From contig OZ024856.1 of assembly GCA_964017155.1 (NCBI GenBank), positions 1,266,201 to 1,330,200 of the forward strand: DNA of 64,000 nucleotides, read 5' to 3'. A program made the position numbers and the translations under genes. The notes under the pieces were generated by a model. It was not told the DNA's origin. It searched no databases and saw only the letters and a program-made list of their open reading frames with translations. This document shows, in pieces, positions 34,039-44,996 of the stretch. Source of the stretch: Oasisia sp. SBJ-2009 (Eukaryota; Annelida; Polychaeta; Sabellida; Siboglinidae). Each line of letters starts with the position of its first letter. The first letter of the stretch is position 1.

Positions 34039-37000
34039 CTGTAACAGTAATCATGGCATCTATAGACTTTGTTACCTCCGATGAGATGAAATCCAACATA
34101 TGGCAACATCATTTGCATTACAAATGTTGTAAAATTGAGTTTCAGATTGCATTAAAGTCATATTCCTCTAAGTGAATTGACTTAGTGAAGTTAGAGTGAG
34201 TGGTTGTGACTGTTTCCCCTGGACAGTTTACATCTCGGGTGCAAACTTCATGCATTCATCTGCAACCCTTACAAAACAATTTTTTTCTATAAATTCCTAA
34301 TGTAATATGATAAATATGTTTTCTGTAATTCTTGTGAGTGGTTACATCATTCGCAAATTAGTTGAGGATATTTTAATATCTTATATTACAAAAAACTCAA
34401 ATTTATAACATGACCATAAAGATTAAATAAACAACTGATATAAACATAACCTATAAATATGGGTAATAAATACAGCATTAGTGAAAGGTATTTTATATCT
34501 AATTTCTATACATATTATGCAACATTTCCATGTTAAATTATTGACTTCTAGCTGGACGACAAAGCTAAAAACTGCGATCATCTTCTGAATGGATGGCATT
34601 TCAACATATGCATCAGTGAGAGATTTCAGAAAAGCATCATAAAAATTGTATTTCACTAAAATGTCCAGGTCTGCACCAAAATAACAACTCACCGTGACTG
34701 AACTTTGACCTCTTTAGGGGGTACTTTGTAGGCATCTGGGGCAACGAATGGCTGCAGTTTGCCACGGTGCGGCTTCCATGTGATCTTGCGGGCAAGACTT
34801 TCCTGCAGGTCAAACTGCTTCACCTTCGAGTCTGTTGTGCTCTGGTTGAGATGACCACGGAATACGAATGGGGTCGCTACAAGGGTCAAACACTGCATTG
34901 ACACCTCCAACTTTGTCTGACCACACTCAACATTCTGACAAAGCTGCATGTGCATTTAATTTACTTAAAGGAAATAAAAACCTATTGCCTGAATCAATAT
35001 TATAATACTAGCTTCTATATAACTCTACGTCCTCAAAGCTACAACAATTAACACAATCAATGAATTAAATTTTTTACTATGCCACTGGACTTTTTTAATA
35101 TGCACATTTCTGCTGTGCTTTCTGGATGCCCAGTTGTGATGTCAGAGAAGGCTCACACTGGCATCAGGCGGACCCTTTCTACGGATTCACGTTTACAAGC
35201 CTTTGGATCGGTATGAGTAACAGAATAAATTAGTGTGTGGTATTCTGATGTCATACAAACACTACTCATCACAGGGAACAAATATTTATCACATATATAC
35301 TGGCACCAGGTGTACCCTTTCTTTGCACCCTATATTTACAAGGATAACTCTTGGGTCAAAATGAGTGTCAGAATGAATTATTGTGCAATATTCCAATAGT
35401 TAATCTTTGTGTATACTACACATGGAAAAAAAACTTTAGGTAATGCTTTGTGTTAATTTGTTTAACTTATAGTCAGTGCAGGTCTGTGTACGATACCTTG
35501 GAGACCTTTCACACCACAGAACAAGGAGCCAGGTTGTTTTTTATTTGTTATGGAATTTTGACAGTTGAAAATAATTTACTATTTTGTCTAATAAACTGAT
35601 AAAAAAACTGTGTTTGTTTAGTAATGAAACAAAAAGAGAGAAGATGCCACTTCCTAGTGTTAATAATAATATAGGCAATGTATATATTATTAATAATATA
35701 ATGTTCATAATGTTTTGAATGAAGCACACAAGAAACAGTTTCAAAGGTCTTTACACCCTCCTCCAATATTTCCTGTCACTTACTGGCAGCCTTCTGTCTT
35801 GTAGCTGCCACGACAGACTTGCGCTTGGCATCGAGGGTCTTTGGTGACATGAGGTTCTCCTTGGCACTGCTGGCGAGGGACGGAAGAGGAGTCTTTGTCT
35901 TGCACGAGGGATTGGATGCGAACTGCAGGTTCATCTTGGTGACAGACGTCACCTTTGGCACAAAGGCAGGAGCCGGAGCCGGGGACTGGAACAAACTCTT
36001 CACCTTGACCTTGGGTCGTCCCCCCACCACTGGCTTCACAATCCTGGCACCCTGCAGTAGAACACATCGACATGCTAAACACACGTTCAAATACACAATA
36101 AACCCACGGTACATCCAGGATTGCTCCTGTGAACACTACTTTATTATTGACAACTAGACAGATGGATTCTTTGTAAGTTTATATATAATTTTTTAGGTAA
36201 TTTCCCATAAATACTTTCTCCTCTATTTATGCATAAACCATACACAGTGTTAAACACTACGCCACAATGTAACTTTGTAAATAAATAACAAATAACTCCA
36301 GTTGACTGTCTTTTTTTAAAATACATTGCAGATTCTACATCTACATACCTTGTCTGTGTGTGAGTGTGGGGATGTGAGGTCTCTACATCTACATACCTTG
36401 TCTGTCTGTGAGTGAGGGGATGTCTTCAGTTTCTTGAGACTGTCGAGGGCTGTGCGCATCCTCTGAGTCATCTCCTTCACCTTGATGGCAGACACCGACT
36501 GTGCCCGCTCGTCACGCTTCTTCAAGTACACGTCGATTGACTCCATCTTCTCAAAGGTGCGCTGGTGAATGCGGGCCCAGTCCTTGTGCCCTACACAAGT
36601 GGAAAGCTTGTTTACCATCAAGTCGTCAAAATAACAATTGTCTTGTAAATGTTTAAAATACATTGGCTGATTCGCACCATTGTCATGCAGTGTGTAAAAA
36701 TGATATAGATATATTGTGCTTGAATGGATGGTCAAAGAACTTACAAGTTTGTATAACATATTTGCATTAAATAGAATATTAGTTACCTCTGTTTCGCCCG
36801 AAATAATTAGGTGATTTTACATATAGAACAATACAATGCTTGTATCTTTATTTTTAAACTGCTAGGATTTTGTTTAATAAATAATTTGTTTACATCATAG
36901 CAGATCCATAAATTTAACTGTGAATTCAGTTTGAAATAAGGATTTCAACTTGTTGATCTGTGTATGTGAGGTTGTGACTGGGCTGTGTAAGACAATGATG

Positions 37001-40000
37001 AGACAAACCTGGAGTGACAACAGGCTTAGTGCCTGGAGTGACAACAGGCTTAGTGACACTCAGGCCCTTTGCGAGTGCAGTGAAGCGTGGTATGTTGGTA
37101 CCACCAATGGTGAGTGTCTTTGACGATGACACGTCTGTACCTGTCAACACAAATACGTGACATGACAAAACCAGTCTAGTACAAGTTGTCCATTCACTCA
37201 GCCATGTATTCTACTTCCCAATGTGCTCATCCATAACGTGGTGCAGATGGCTATTGTATCAGTTATTTCTTTACGTTTTTCGTCTTAGAATATTAGCAAA
37301 CATTGGTACTACAAAGCACCATGGCACTAGCACTAAATTTCAGCAATCCACCCTTTAAAAACTAATATCTTATGACCGTTGACGTATGTCTGTAGAAGTT
37401 CCCCTTTATATTTCTGGGAAACTGATGATATTTCTGCAGTAACAATCACAGTGCCTCAAACCCGCATGAATGTTCCACACATTATTTCCTGTGCCTGGTT
37501 ATTATCACACTGGTTGTATTATAATTACGCAAATGCATTGCAGCTGTGAAATTACCAAATACTAGCAGTAGTTTTGTTTGTTATGCTACTTAACAAAATT
37601 AAATGTATGTATGTATTGTGTAAATGTGAAGCTTCATAATGCCACTGAAAGTAAACAAAGACTAGAACTCACCCTTCTCCTGGACCCGCCTGGCCACTGC
37701 CTCGTTGATGCTGGCCTTGAGCTGGGCATCACTCAAGCCGTTGTGTAGTGACTCAAGCACTTCCTTTGTGCCTGGACTGACGGACTGTCAACACAACCAC
37801 ATCAACATGAGTCAACTCAACAATAGGTGCAACAATAATTACTCATTTTTGGCTTGATTTCATCTTTGAATCAATCAATAAAAAAATATAAATTTAGAAT
37901 CCGTGTTTAATGTATTCAATTGCAATTCTCCGTGATTTATATGCGGTTGATGAATTCATATTTTTGACGTACCAGTAAATGTGTTTATTGTAATGTAGGC
38001 ATAGTGAAAATCTAACTTTTGCTGTGCACTTTTAGCATGCCATTTCAGCCTATTACTACTATTACACTGATTTTGCACTCCGATTTGTGATTTATTTCAT
38101 TGCAATTTACAAGCTGGCAAAGACGTCACAATCGGACTGATGTCACACGGCAGAGCAATAGCAGATGTCTTACTCCAGGTTGGTTTTTACGGTCACTGCT
38201 ACGTTAAATTTCTTGTCTGTCAAGACAAATGTTTCAAGATACACCCAAACACAAGCAGAGCTTTATAAAACAACTACGTAACTGTCAGCTGTAGCAACAA
38301 TTTTTCTCTGGCAGCAGAAATTCAAGGTCCACAACCGACCACGTTATATCTTATATTTGACCTGCATTATAACGAGGCGTGTTATAACAAGGTGTGACTG
38401 TACATTTACAATCTTCCTTATCCACTGCCCCAACTGCTCAATAACAAGACTGACAATTTGAATTTTGCTAATCAGTTCTGTCATTGAACAACCTGTTGGC
38501 TTTGAGATGCGTAGTAACTTGGCTGTCATGGATTTAAGCATAACGCAAGTTACCTTATTATCAGAAATCTGTTTCACTGACCTCGTGCAGTTTTTGTTCT
38601 ACGTCTGTCTCTTCTCTCTTCACTCGCTTCGACTTGCTCGGTTGAGCGTCCTGTAAACACAACACATCAGTGTGATGATTCAACACATGGCTGTTCAGTG
38701 GTAATCATATCTAGTCATGCAGTGCTGCCGATAATTGTGACTTTTTGTCACCAAAGTATACTTTGATATCTTTTTTGTCAATTGACAATGCTTATTTCAC
38801 ATTTATATTATTATTTAGTACATTTTATAACCTTTTTTTACAAACATTTCAACATTTCAGGTGTAAATTTTGTAAAACAGAACCAATAAATTGCACTTGT
38901 TTGAGTCGCATTCTTTGGTGTTTTCCTCAATGCATGGCAGACATATTTGGTACAGTGGGAAAGCCCAGAATGCCCTCTTTTGGATTCTAGTAGCAGGAAT
39001 CCCACTGCCAGCAACTTTAGCCAAAAGCAGCACTTATGCGAGAGGGCTATCTGTAAACAAATGTCACTAGACACGGGGCAGCTAGCAGGCCCCTGATTGG
39101 CTTTAGAGTTGTGAGTGCAGGCACAGCTAACTGTAAACAAGCGTGATCAATCGGGTCGCTGCAAGAAAATATTGATAAATACTCAGATTATGTTGTAATA
39201 ATTTCAGGAAACAGTCAGGACAATATATATTTGACTACGAACATGACTTGGGAGTTTATTTCGAAAACATCAAATGGAGTAATAGAAGCAAAACAGAGAT
39301 ATGTTCAGCGTCCTATAACTATGTGTGAGATAGGTCCATGATGTTTACAAAAAAGGACTCAGGTCCTCAGGATTGCTCAAAGCCCTCTTACTTCCCTGGC
39401 AGACCTATTCAATCAAACACTGTCTCAACTTATCTGGGAAGTTTACACCATTGGAAAGCTTTAAGATATCTTCTTTCCAAAGATGTAATTAACTCAAATT
39501 GTGTTTTGACATACAACTCATTTCGTTAGGACACATCACATATTATGTTGGTAATCGGCCGGGACACCAGAAGTTTGACCTTACAATTGTACCCTGAAAA
39601 TTTAAGCAAACTTTCAAGAAGTGACCTTTTGAGAATTAAGGTAATTTTAAATCATATTGCCATTTGTTGTTGGACATTGAACTGACCTGAACAATAATCT
39701 AAGGTGTACATTTCTGTTAAAATGACAACATATACAGAACATTATCTACACTTAATTTTGCCGAACATTAAATATTTGGAACTTAATTATTGGCTCACTG
39801 GGCAACTGACATGAGCTGTACGAAACAAGAACAAGTTGAGCAGGTATCACATGACTCACCTGACCCCCACTGATGGGTCGCTTCCGGCTCGTCTTGTTAG
39901 CTCTCATGCTGCCACCAGATGTCACTGCAGCATGCCGAGCCTTTGAGGCAGATCCTATTTTGACGGGAGTTGCCACCTTCTGAATTACGGGCGATATTGT

Positions 40001-42153
40001 GTGAGTGCGACGTTTAGTTGCCATGACAACAGGTGTGTTTGCTTTCGGTGATTTGACTGGTGATATTGTGTGAGTACGTCGTGTTGCAACTGGCTTTGCT
40101 GCTGGTGATTTGGTTTGAGACTTAGTTGTCTTGGTGGTGACACTGGTTGCTGGTGTGACAGTGGGCGTGGTTGCTTTAGGTGTTCCGCCTGAAGGCCTTG
40201 ATGTACTTGGTGTCTGGTCACATGACTGGTAATGCCCAGTGGCGCCATCTATCTGTCGGAGTCCGTCCTGTGTGGCTGTCGGTGTTTCCAACACAACCGT
40301 GTCTGATCCAAGCACCTGCAATCATTAAGCAGTGCAATATAAAAACATAGACCAAATTAGATTTATTATAACAATTACTTTTCCTGTTGTTGACAAACAT
40401 ACAAATTAATCTAGGAGCTAAAACAGTTCTAAAAATGTAGAGTGAAAAAACTTGCCCAAGATTTTAACACCGCAGCCAGGATTTGAACCCGGGTTCTCGT
40501 AGAGAGTCTGAAGTTCTACCCCTGAGCCACTGCGCTCATACAAAAACATTATTTGTTCCCATATGGCAAACCAAATTCTTGGATTAATTAGGCGAAATAT
40601 AGTGTACAAAGAAAAAGAACTAATAATACCGCTTTATAAAACAATAGTTAGGCCTCATTTAGAATATTGTATACAAGCATGGAGGCCATATCGCAAGAAG
40701 GATATTGATATGCTAGAAAGAGTACAAAGGAGAGCAACAAAAATGATACCAAAACTCAGGAATATTAGTTATGAAATGCGTCTAAAAAAATGTGGTCTAA
40801 CAACACTAGAAACCAGAAGATTGAGAGGAGATCAGATTGAGGTTTTTTAAATATTGAATGGGTATGAAAATATTGACAGAAATATTTTTTTCACGGTCAA
40901 GGAAGAGAGAAGGACTAGAGGACATGGAGTTGCATTAGCAAAGAAGCAGTGTAGACTAGATATTAGAACATTTTCATTTTCACAAAGAATAGTAAACGAA
41001 TGGAACAAATTATCAGCTGATTGTGTAGGTGCTAGAAGTGTTAATATGTTTAAAAATAAAATTGACATATACCTAAGACGGGCGGGGTATACTTAGATAG
41101 ATAGGTTGGACTCTCGATAAGCCAAACGGCTTCCTTGTCCACCTGCCATCTAGAGTTGATTCTCTAGGTGGCAATATTGTTAAATCTTGTGAAATCATAT
41201 AATGTTGTACAAAATAGTCAGAGGGCCAGAGTGCTGCTGCCACATCATCGGTTGTTAGGTGTTTTTTGGGACCCACATTTATTTTGCTTAGATAACAATC
41301 CCCATTGACAGACATGTACAACACATCTATGCTTATTTATAGAGGGTGATTTGCTTTTATTATCTCAGTCATCTGCAATAGCCATGGTCACATTTACTAT
41401 TTGACACTACCATATCATTTATGTGAAATTAAAGGCCATTCCGATTTTCCACCCACATCTGTATTTCTTAATTGCTATCTCTCGCTAGATAAACCAAGCA
41501 AAGCACAGCAGGCTACAACACAAGTACTTTACAATGTACATCAGCGGTGAGTCAAATATAATTATATACATGGTAATTCACTACATTTTTGTCATGGTAT
41601 AATTTTCAGGGTTATTCAGATACAGGGCACAAAAAATGTCAACTTCTGGTGTGCATTTCTTTTTCCAGCGCGATCCCTGCTGTGTATCAAGCAGCAACAG
41701 ATTACAATGGCAACCTGTGATTGGACAGTTCAGGTGACACTGGTTTTTCTTTTATGCCAGAACGGCGTCATTGGAATAGGTGACCCCATTTAGTGTCGTA
41801 ATGTACACTAGATTTATGATATCACCTCTTCATCTTCTTTAGCTGTTTTTCTTCCTTTCTTGCCTCTGCGTGCCTTCCTCTCGGCCACCTTCTTGCTGGC
41901 CCTAGGCGCTCCCTTCGGCTCCTGCAAACAACACACACTGTATTTAGAATGGTGCTTGTTTTCTTTTTAAAAGAAACAAAAGTAATTATTTTAAAACACG
42001 ATGGTGGCCGTCGGTCGCTGTACTGCACTATACATGGGTGGTACAGTCACGGCTGACAAAGTTAACAGTTACTTTTAGTCATCCACTAACATTATTGCCA
42101 TTCACACATGGAACGCAAATTGAAGAATTAAACATTACTGCTAAACTTCTACT

Positions 42154-42196
<43 letters not shown>

Positions 42197-44432
42197 CGTG
42201 CATGTACCAACGCAAAGAATTTATAAATAACAGAATGAAAAGCTAAACCCGTTTATTTGCTGGAAAACTTGTTAAATGTTAAAGGCTTTGCCTCTCGAGC
42301 TGCTATGTACGTGTGGAGTGATGCATCCACACCTTTCTCAATTGCTACCGCACTCAACAGCAGCGGCAACAACGACAAAGTAGGATTGCAACCGTTGATA
42401 CAGCAAGCTTAACAATTATCACATTATGATCATTTTGTGATAAAGCTGTGATTTCTTGAAGATGTAAATGTAAAAATATGTATTTATAGTCGATTTGAGA
42501 ATAATATGCCTAGTGCCGATGGTCGGCACTAGTCAGCTGGTGTGTGTGGCAGAACTAACTGGTGTTTACTGTTTAGTACCGACTGTTTACTGAAGGTATA
42601 TTGGTTGGTATATGCCTAGCAATACCTCAACCTGCAAATCACGCTGCTCTGTAGCCTGCTGTTGCTGCGGAGCCTGTTCCTCCAGATGTTGCTGCGGAGC
42701 CTGTTCCTCCAGATGTTGCTGCGGAGCCTGTTCCTCCAGATGTTGCTGCGGAGCTTGCTCCTCCAGATGTTCCTTGATGACCTTCACCAGTTTCTCTGCC
42801 TGTGCAACAAAACAAACAAATAATTTTGAATACATAATGCTCAAAAGTCACAAATATCCAGAACTGTATGTAGACGAATCACAACACTGACAGAAGACTT
42901 TTGACTGTTGTCATTGAGGGAGATAATTTAATTTCTTGTAATATGAAAAAGTCTATTTTATTAATAAATATGCTAAAATTATATATACACGATAAATAAT
43001 ACAGCGTGTAGTGTGAAAGACCCCTCAGATTTTATATTAGCAGACTGACACAAACTTTAACATTGAGTTTTCTTTTATAGTCGCAATATTAATTTTTTTA
43101 TGTAAACAAGTATGCAACATAAGAGCTTTGGAAAGTCAGCATGGTGTCCCTCCAGTCGAAACTTGGTCTTGTAAGATGACGGGCATCTCGGTAGCAGCAT
43201 ATTTTATTGACATTCGTATTTTGTTAAAAATATTCCAGCCAGTCACTTTTCAAATTTACTGGCCCTACGAGCCAGAGGATAAAAACTTGCAGTGCTGTAC
43301 CAATATAGTCTAGTAGAGTTTCTGGTACTTTTGCAGTTTAGGCCCGCACCTCGAAAAAACCATCAAAATGTTCACCTAGTACTACGATGACCAAACTTCG
43401 CATGGTGTATCTACTACACCTTTATTACGCGTATACACTTGTCACATGATCCACAAATAATGATTAATGCCTGAAATCTATCAAAATGTGTACGTAAATA
43501 ACGCGCTTTCCTCGGCGCCACCTGACGGAGTTCACTGTGACAGTAGTGACTCGACGAAGAAAGCGCATTATTTAAGTAACACATTTTGATTTATTTCAGG
43601 CATTAATTATTATTTTTTGATCACGTGACAAGTTTTTTTTCGAGGTGCGGGCCTAAACTGCAAAAGTACCGAGTTTCTAGCATCCTGTCTAGCATTAGTA
43701 AAATCGAAGCAGTGCAGAGACATGCAGCCAGGTTCTCCCTTGGAAAATTACCATGCACAACACATCCAGTGTCACCAGTCCACCATGCTTACAGGCTTAA
43801 ATGACAAACACTAGACACCAGTTCTAAGACAAGGAAAATTCAGATTTCCAGCTTTACGAATTTCGATGTTTTATCAAATATTTAATGGCCTCGTAAATAT
43901 TTCCAACCTAAACCTGACATGACCAACCAGAAGATCCAGACACCATCTCAACAAGACACTCAAAGTACCCTCTTCCAGGACAAGCTACAGTACGGGAGAT
44001 ATTCTTTTTTACTTCCAGATTCAGAAGTGACAGCACCACCAAGCATTGGCTTCTTCTTGGTTGCTGACCACTTCACCTCAGTGAGCCTGAGCTGAGGTAA
44101 ACAAAATCAGCACTCCCCTCCCCAAGGCCCGTACTTCACTCCATTCATCTGTCCAACATCATCTTCCTCATGATCAGTTACTGCAAATAATCTTGGCCCC
44201 AAATGTGCATCCATTCCAACGCTATACCAACAACGATCTTCAACATGATGTTGAAACTGGCTGGAAGAAGACAATCAAATCGATTGAAAATGTAATGAAT
44301 GACAATCATGTAATTCTTAATCTTATTTCAACTGACCTTCATGTTTGCCTTAACGCCAATTTTTTTCGCAATTTTTTGTAATTCCGCATATTTCATGCCA
44401 TCAAGTAACGCCACGTCAATTGGTAAATGCAT
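33951..44432 (-). CDS. NUSAP1: NUSAP1, nucleolar and spindle-associated protein, complete 11-exon gene
   Basis: Exons: 44432-44337, 42799-42626, 41921-41826, 40315-39860, 38650-38582, 37784-37673, 37140-37009, 36590-36397, 36051-35784, 34876-34693, 34038-33951 (stop 33953-33951). The coding sequence is 1869 bases, 622 residues, and every intron phase agrees. Vertebrate NUSAP1 binds and bundles spindle microtubules. Matches to that family: a SAP-type helix pair split by intron 1 (MKYAELQKIAKKIGVKANMK, then AEKLVKVIKEHLEEQ); FEKMESIDVYLKKR in exon 8; TPFVF and QFDLQESLARKITWKPHRGK in exon 10; the basic end ...SRRGITIN. Exon 9 carries a KEN box (SAKENLMSP), fitting APC/C control. It is longer than the human protein (about 440 residues), mainly through Thr/Pro/Lys-rich exon 4 and the repeat in exon 2. 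Confidence 0.93.
34693..34876 (-). CDS. NUSAP1: NUSAP1 exon 10, conserved C-terminal motif
   Basis: Acceptor cttgtag|CGACCC, donor TCACG|GTGAGT. Encodes TPFVFRGHLNQ, then QFDLQESLARKITWKPHRGK and LQPF. This is the most conserved NUSAP stretch (human FDLKASLSRPLNYEPHKGKL), and it identifies the gene. Confidence 0.92.
35095..35455. mobile_element. Dispersed repeat B (copy in NUSAP1 intron 9)
   Basis: ACTGGCATCAGGCGGACCCT near 35158 is repeated in diverged form near 35299, and the end CACATGGAAAAAAAACTTTA lies at about 35420. The same sequences occur at 50460-51545. Confidence 0.7.
35784..36051 (-). CDS. NUSAP1: NUSAP1 exon 9, KEN box
   Basis: Acceptor actgcag|GGTGCC, donor GCCA|GTAAGT. Basic, Pro-rich: ARIVKPVVGGRPKVKVKSLF. 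Contains SAKENLMSPKT; a KEN motif is the known APC/C-Cdh1 degron in vertebrate NUSAP1. Whether it works here is inference. Confidence 0.82.
36349..36444 (-). repeat. NUSAP1: 48-bp tandem duplication across the NUSAP1 exon 8 donor
   Basis: Two copies of CACAGACAAG|GTATGTAGAT, exon edges at 36397 and 36349, separated by exactly 48 bases, plus matching upstream exon sequence (CATCCCC-ACTCAC). Confidence 0.93.
36397..36590 (-). CDS. NUSAP1: NUSAP1 exon 8 with two tandem donors
   Basis: Begins tgtgtag|GGCACA and encodes HKDWARIHQRTFEKMESIDV and YLKKRDERAQ, matching human HEAHFKEMESIDQYIERKK. The donor CAGACAAG|GTATGT at 36397 is duplicated 48 bases further at 36349, in frame and without a stop, so two proteins differing by 16 residues are possible. 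Confidence 0.88.
37009..37140 (-). CDS. NUSAP1: NUSAP1 exon 7, 24-bp duplication at its 3' end
   Basis: Acceptor ttgacag|GTACAG, donor CTCCAG|GTTTGT. Ends with a tandem repeat, TKPVVTPGTKPVVTPG, made by a 24-bp duplication that reaches the donor. Phase 1 at both ends. Confidence 0.8.
37673..37784 (-). CDS. NUSAP1: NUSAP1 exon 6
   Basis: Acceptor gttgacag|TCCGTC, donor AAGG|GTGAGT. Encodes SVSPGTKEVLESLHNGLSDA and QLKASINEAVARRVQEKG. Phase 0 in, 1 out. Confidence 0.75.
38582..38650 (-). CDS. NUSAP1: NUSAP1 exon 5
   Basis: 23 codons, phase 0 both ends, tttacag|GACGCT to GAG|GTCAGT. Encodes DAQPSKSKRVKREETDVEQK and LHE. Charged helix. Confidence 0.75.
39860..40315 (-). CDS. NUSAP1: NUSAP1 exon 4, Thr/Pro/Lys-rich linker
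   Basis: 152 codons, phase 0 both ends. Low-complexity Ser/Thr/Pro/Lys sequence with two copies of RRTHTISPV about 24 residues apart (a 72-bp internal duplication), typical of phosphorylated microtubule-binding linkers. Ends KRPISGGQ. Confidence 0.8.
40464..40537 (-). mobile_element. tRNA-derived SINE head
   Basis: The minus strand reads TGGCTCAGGGGTAGAAC (A box) and GGGTTCAAATCCTGG (B box), spaced as in a tRNA, but the acceptor stem does not pair and the anticodon loop is poor, so it is a SINE or tRNA pseudogene, not a working tRNA. Lies in NUSAP1 intron 3. Confidence 0.75.
40563..41340 (+). mobile_element. LINE 3' fragment (C-terminus of reverse transcriptase ORF) in NUSAP1 intron 3
   Basis: Reads IIPLYKTIVRPHLEYCIQAW, then RVQRRATKMIPKL, and after an in-frame TAA near 40848 continues NGYENIDRNIFF and SFSQRIVNEWNKL to a stop at 41094. 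This is the usual end of LINE ORF2 proteins. The 3' part 41095-41340 holds a CATCTAGAG / CTCTAGGTG hairpin. Confidence 0.85.
41826..41921 (-). CDS. NUSAP1: NUSAP1 exon 3
   Basis: Acceptor tttgcag|GAGCCG, donor GAAGAG|GTGATA, phase 0 both ends. Encodes EPKGAPRASKKVAERKARRG and KKGRKTAKEDEE; strongly basic, in the place where vertebrate NUSAP1 has a basic linker after the SAP region. Confidence 0.8.
42150..42192. repeat. GT microsatellite
   Basis: (GT)n, in NUSAP1 intron 2. Confidence 0.96.
42626..42799 (-). CDS. NUSAP1: NUSAP1 exon 2, second SAP helix and 9-residue repeats
   Basis: Acceptor gcacag|GCAGAG, donor GAG|GTATTG. Begins AEKLVKVIKEHLEEQ (second SAP helix), then four copies of the 27-bp unit encoding HLEEQAPQQ. 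An alternative donor TTGCAG|GTTGAG lies two codons earlier. Confidence 0.85.
42643..42770 (-). repeat. NUSAP1: 27-bp coding minisatellite in NUSAP1 exon 2
   Basis: Four copies, each encoding HLEEQAPQQ; differences between copies are mostly silent. Confidence 0.95.
43316..43678. mobile_element. Foldback MITE with 36-bp perfect ends and 8-bp target duplication
   Basis: Ends GGTACTTTTGCAGTTTAGGC... (43324-43359) and its exact complement (43635-43670), flanked on both sides by GAGTTTCT (43316-43323 and 43671-43678). The interior is also largely self-complementary. An 8-bp duplication suggests mobilisation by a hAT-type transposase. Lies in NUSAP1 intron 1. Confidence 0.9.
43679..44336. other. 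NUSAP1 intron 1, remainder
   Basis: No exon seen; contains a few degenerate LINE-like words (RVTVLG-type frames not supported). Confidence 0.4.
44337..44432 (-). CDS. NUSAP1: NUSAP1 exon 1, first SAP helix
   Basis: 32 codons from ATG 44432 to ATGAAG|GTCAGT. Encodes MHLPIDVALLDGMKYAELQK and IAKKIGVKANMK, matching the LKYSDLQNLAKSLGLRAN part of the vertebrate SAP region. It is too short to be picked up by ordinary ORF scanning. Confidence 0.9.
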
Positions 44433-44996
44433 AGTTATTTGGTAAGCAAACGACAACGCAAACAAACTTCGGCTGATCGGAAACGCATTTGAATGTCATG
44501 CCAAACGATTTGATTGGTTCATTTTGTCGACGCCGCCCCCCGACTGTCGCTGGTGGCGCCGCCTGGGAGCCGGTGCGAGAAGAGCTGTGTTTACGTCGGC
44601 CGCCGTAAATCAGTCACACAGTGGTGGTTGTCAACGGTAGGAGGCGTGCGGATCTTGCTTGTCACCACTGCACTACTTAATCAAACTCGCCAGTGCAGAA
44701 ACGTTACGTCAGTTAGTTGACACGAAACGAGTAACATGCTTGCGTGGCTATGATTGTCATGTGCAAAGTTGGCTGACAACGTTGTGCGGTCCGGGCCTGT
44801 CCACAGTAAGCGGCTGTTACAGTGTTAGTAGGGGCTCCAGAGGAGAGCCAGAGGTCTCCAGGTCAGGACACACGTAGCCGTGACAATAAACAATGTTCAT
44901 GCCCACGTGACGCCAAGCGCACGGTCTTTGACGTTTGCCGCCGCGACAGTGGCAGTGTGACAGGGTGACAGGGTGTCACTTGGAAGAACTTGTCAG
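44433..44996. promoter_or_regulatory. Probable bidirectional promoter between NUSAP1 and the SMP-domain gene
   Basis: GC-rich stretch with many CpG, between divergent genes. For NUSAP1, a CHR-like TTTGAA lies at 44488-44493 and an inverted CCAAT box (ATTGG) at 44513-44517, about 20 bases further upstream; that is the layout of late cell-cycle promoters. A good donor CAG|GTATGT follows 44996 on the plus strand and would end a non-coding first exon of the SMP gene. Transcription start sites are not visible. Confidence 0.5.

Noticed and set aside
36316..36759. Minus-strand frame continuing past the NUSAP1 exon 8 donors
   Set aside because: The part beyond 36349 (VCRCRICNVF) is intronic read-through; only the two tandem donors are supported.
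40464..40537. Functional tRNA gene
   Set aside because: A and B boxes are good but the acceptor stem does not pair and the anticodon arm is poor; more likely a SINE head.
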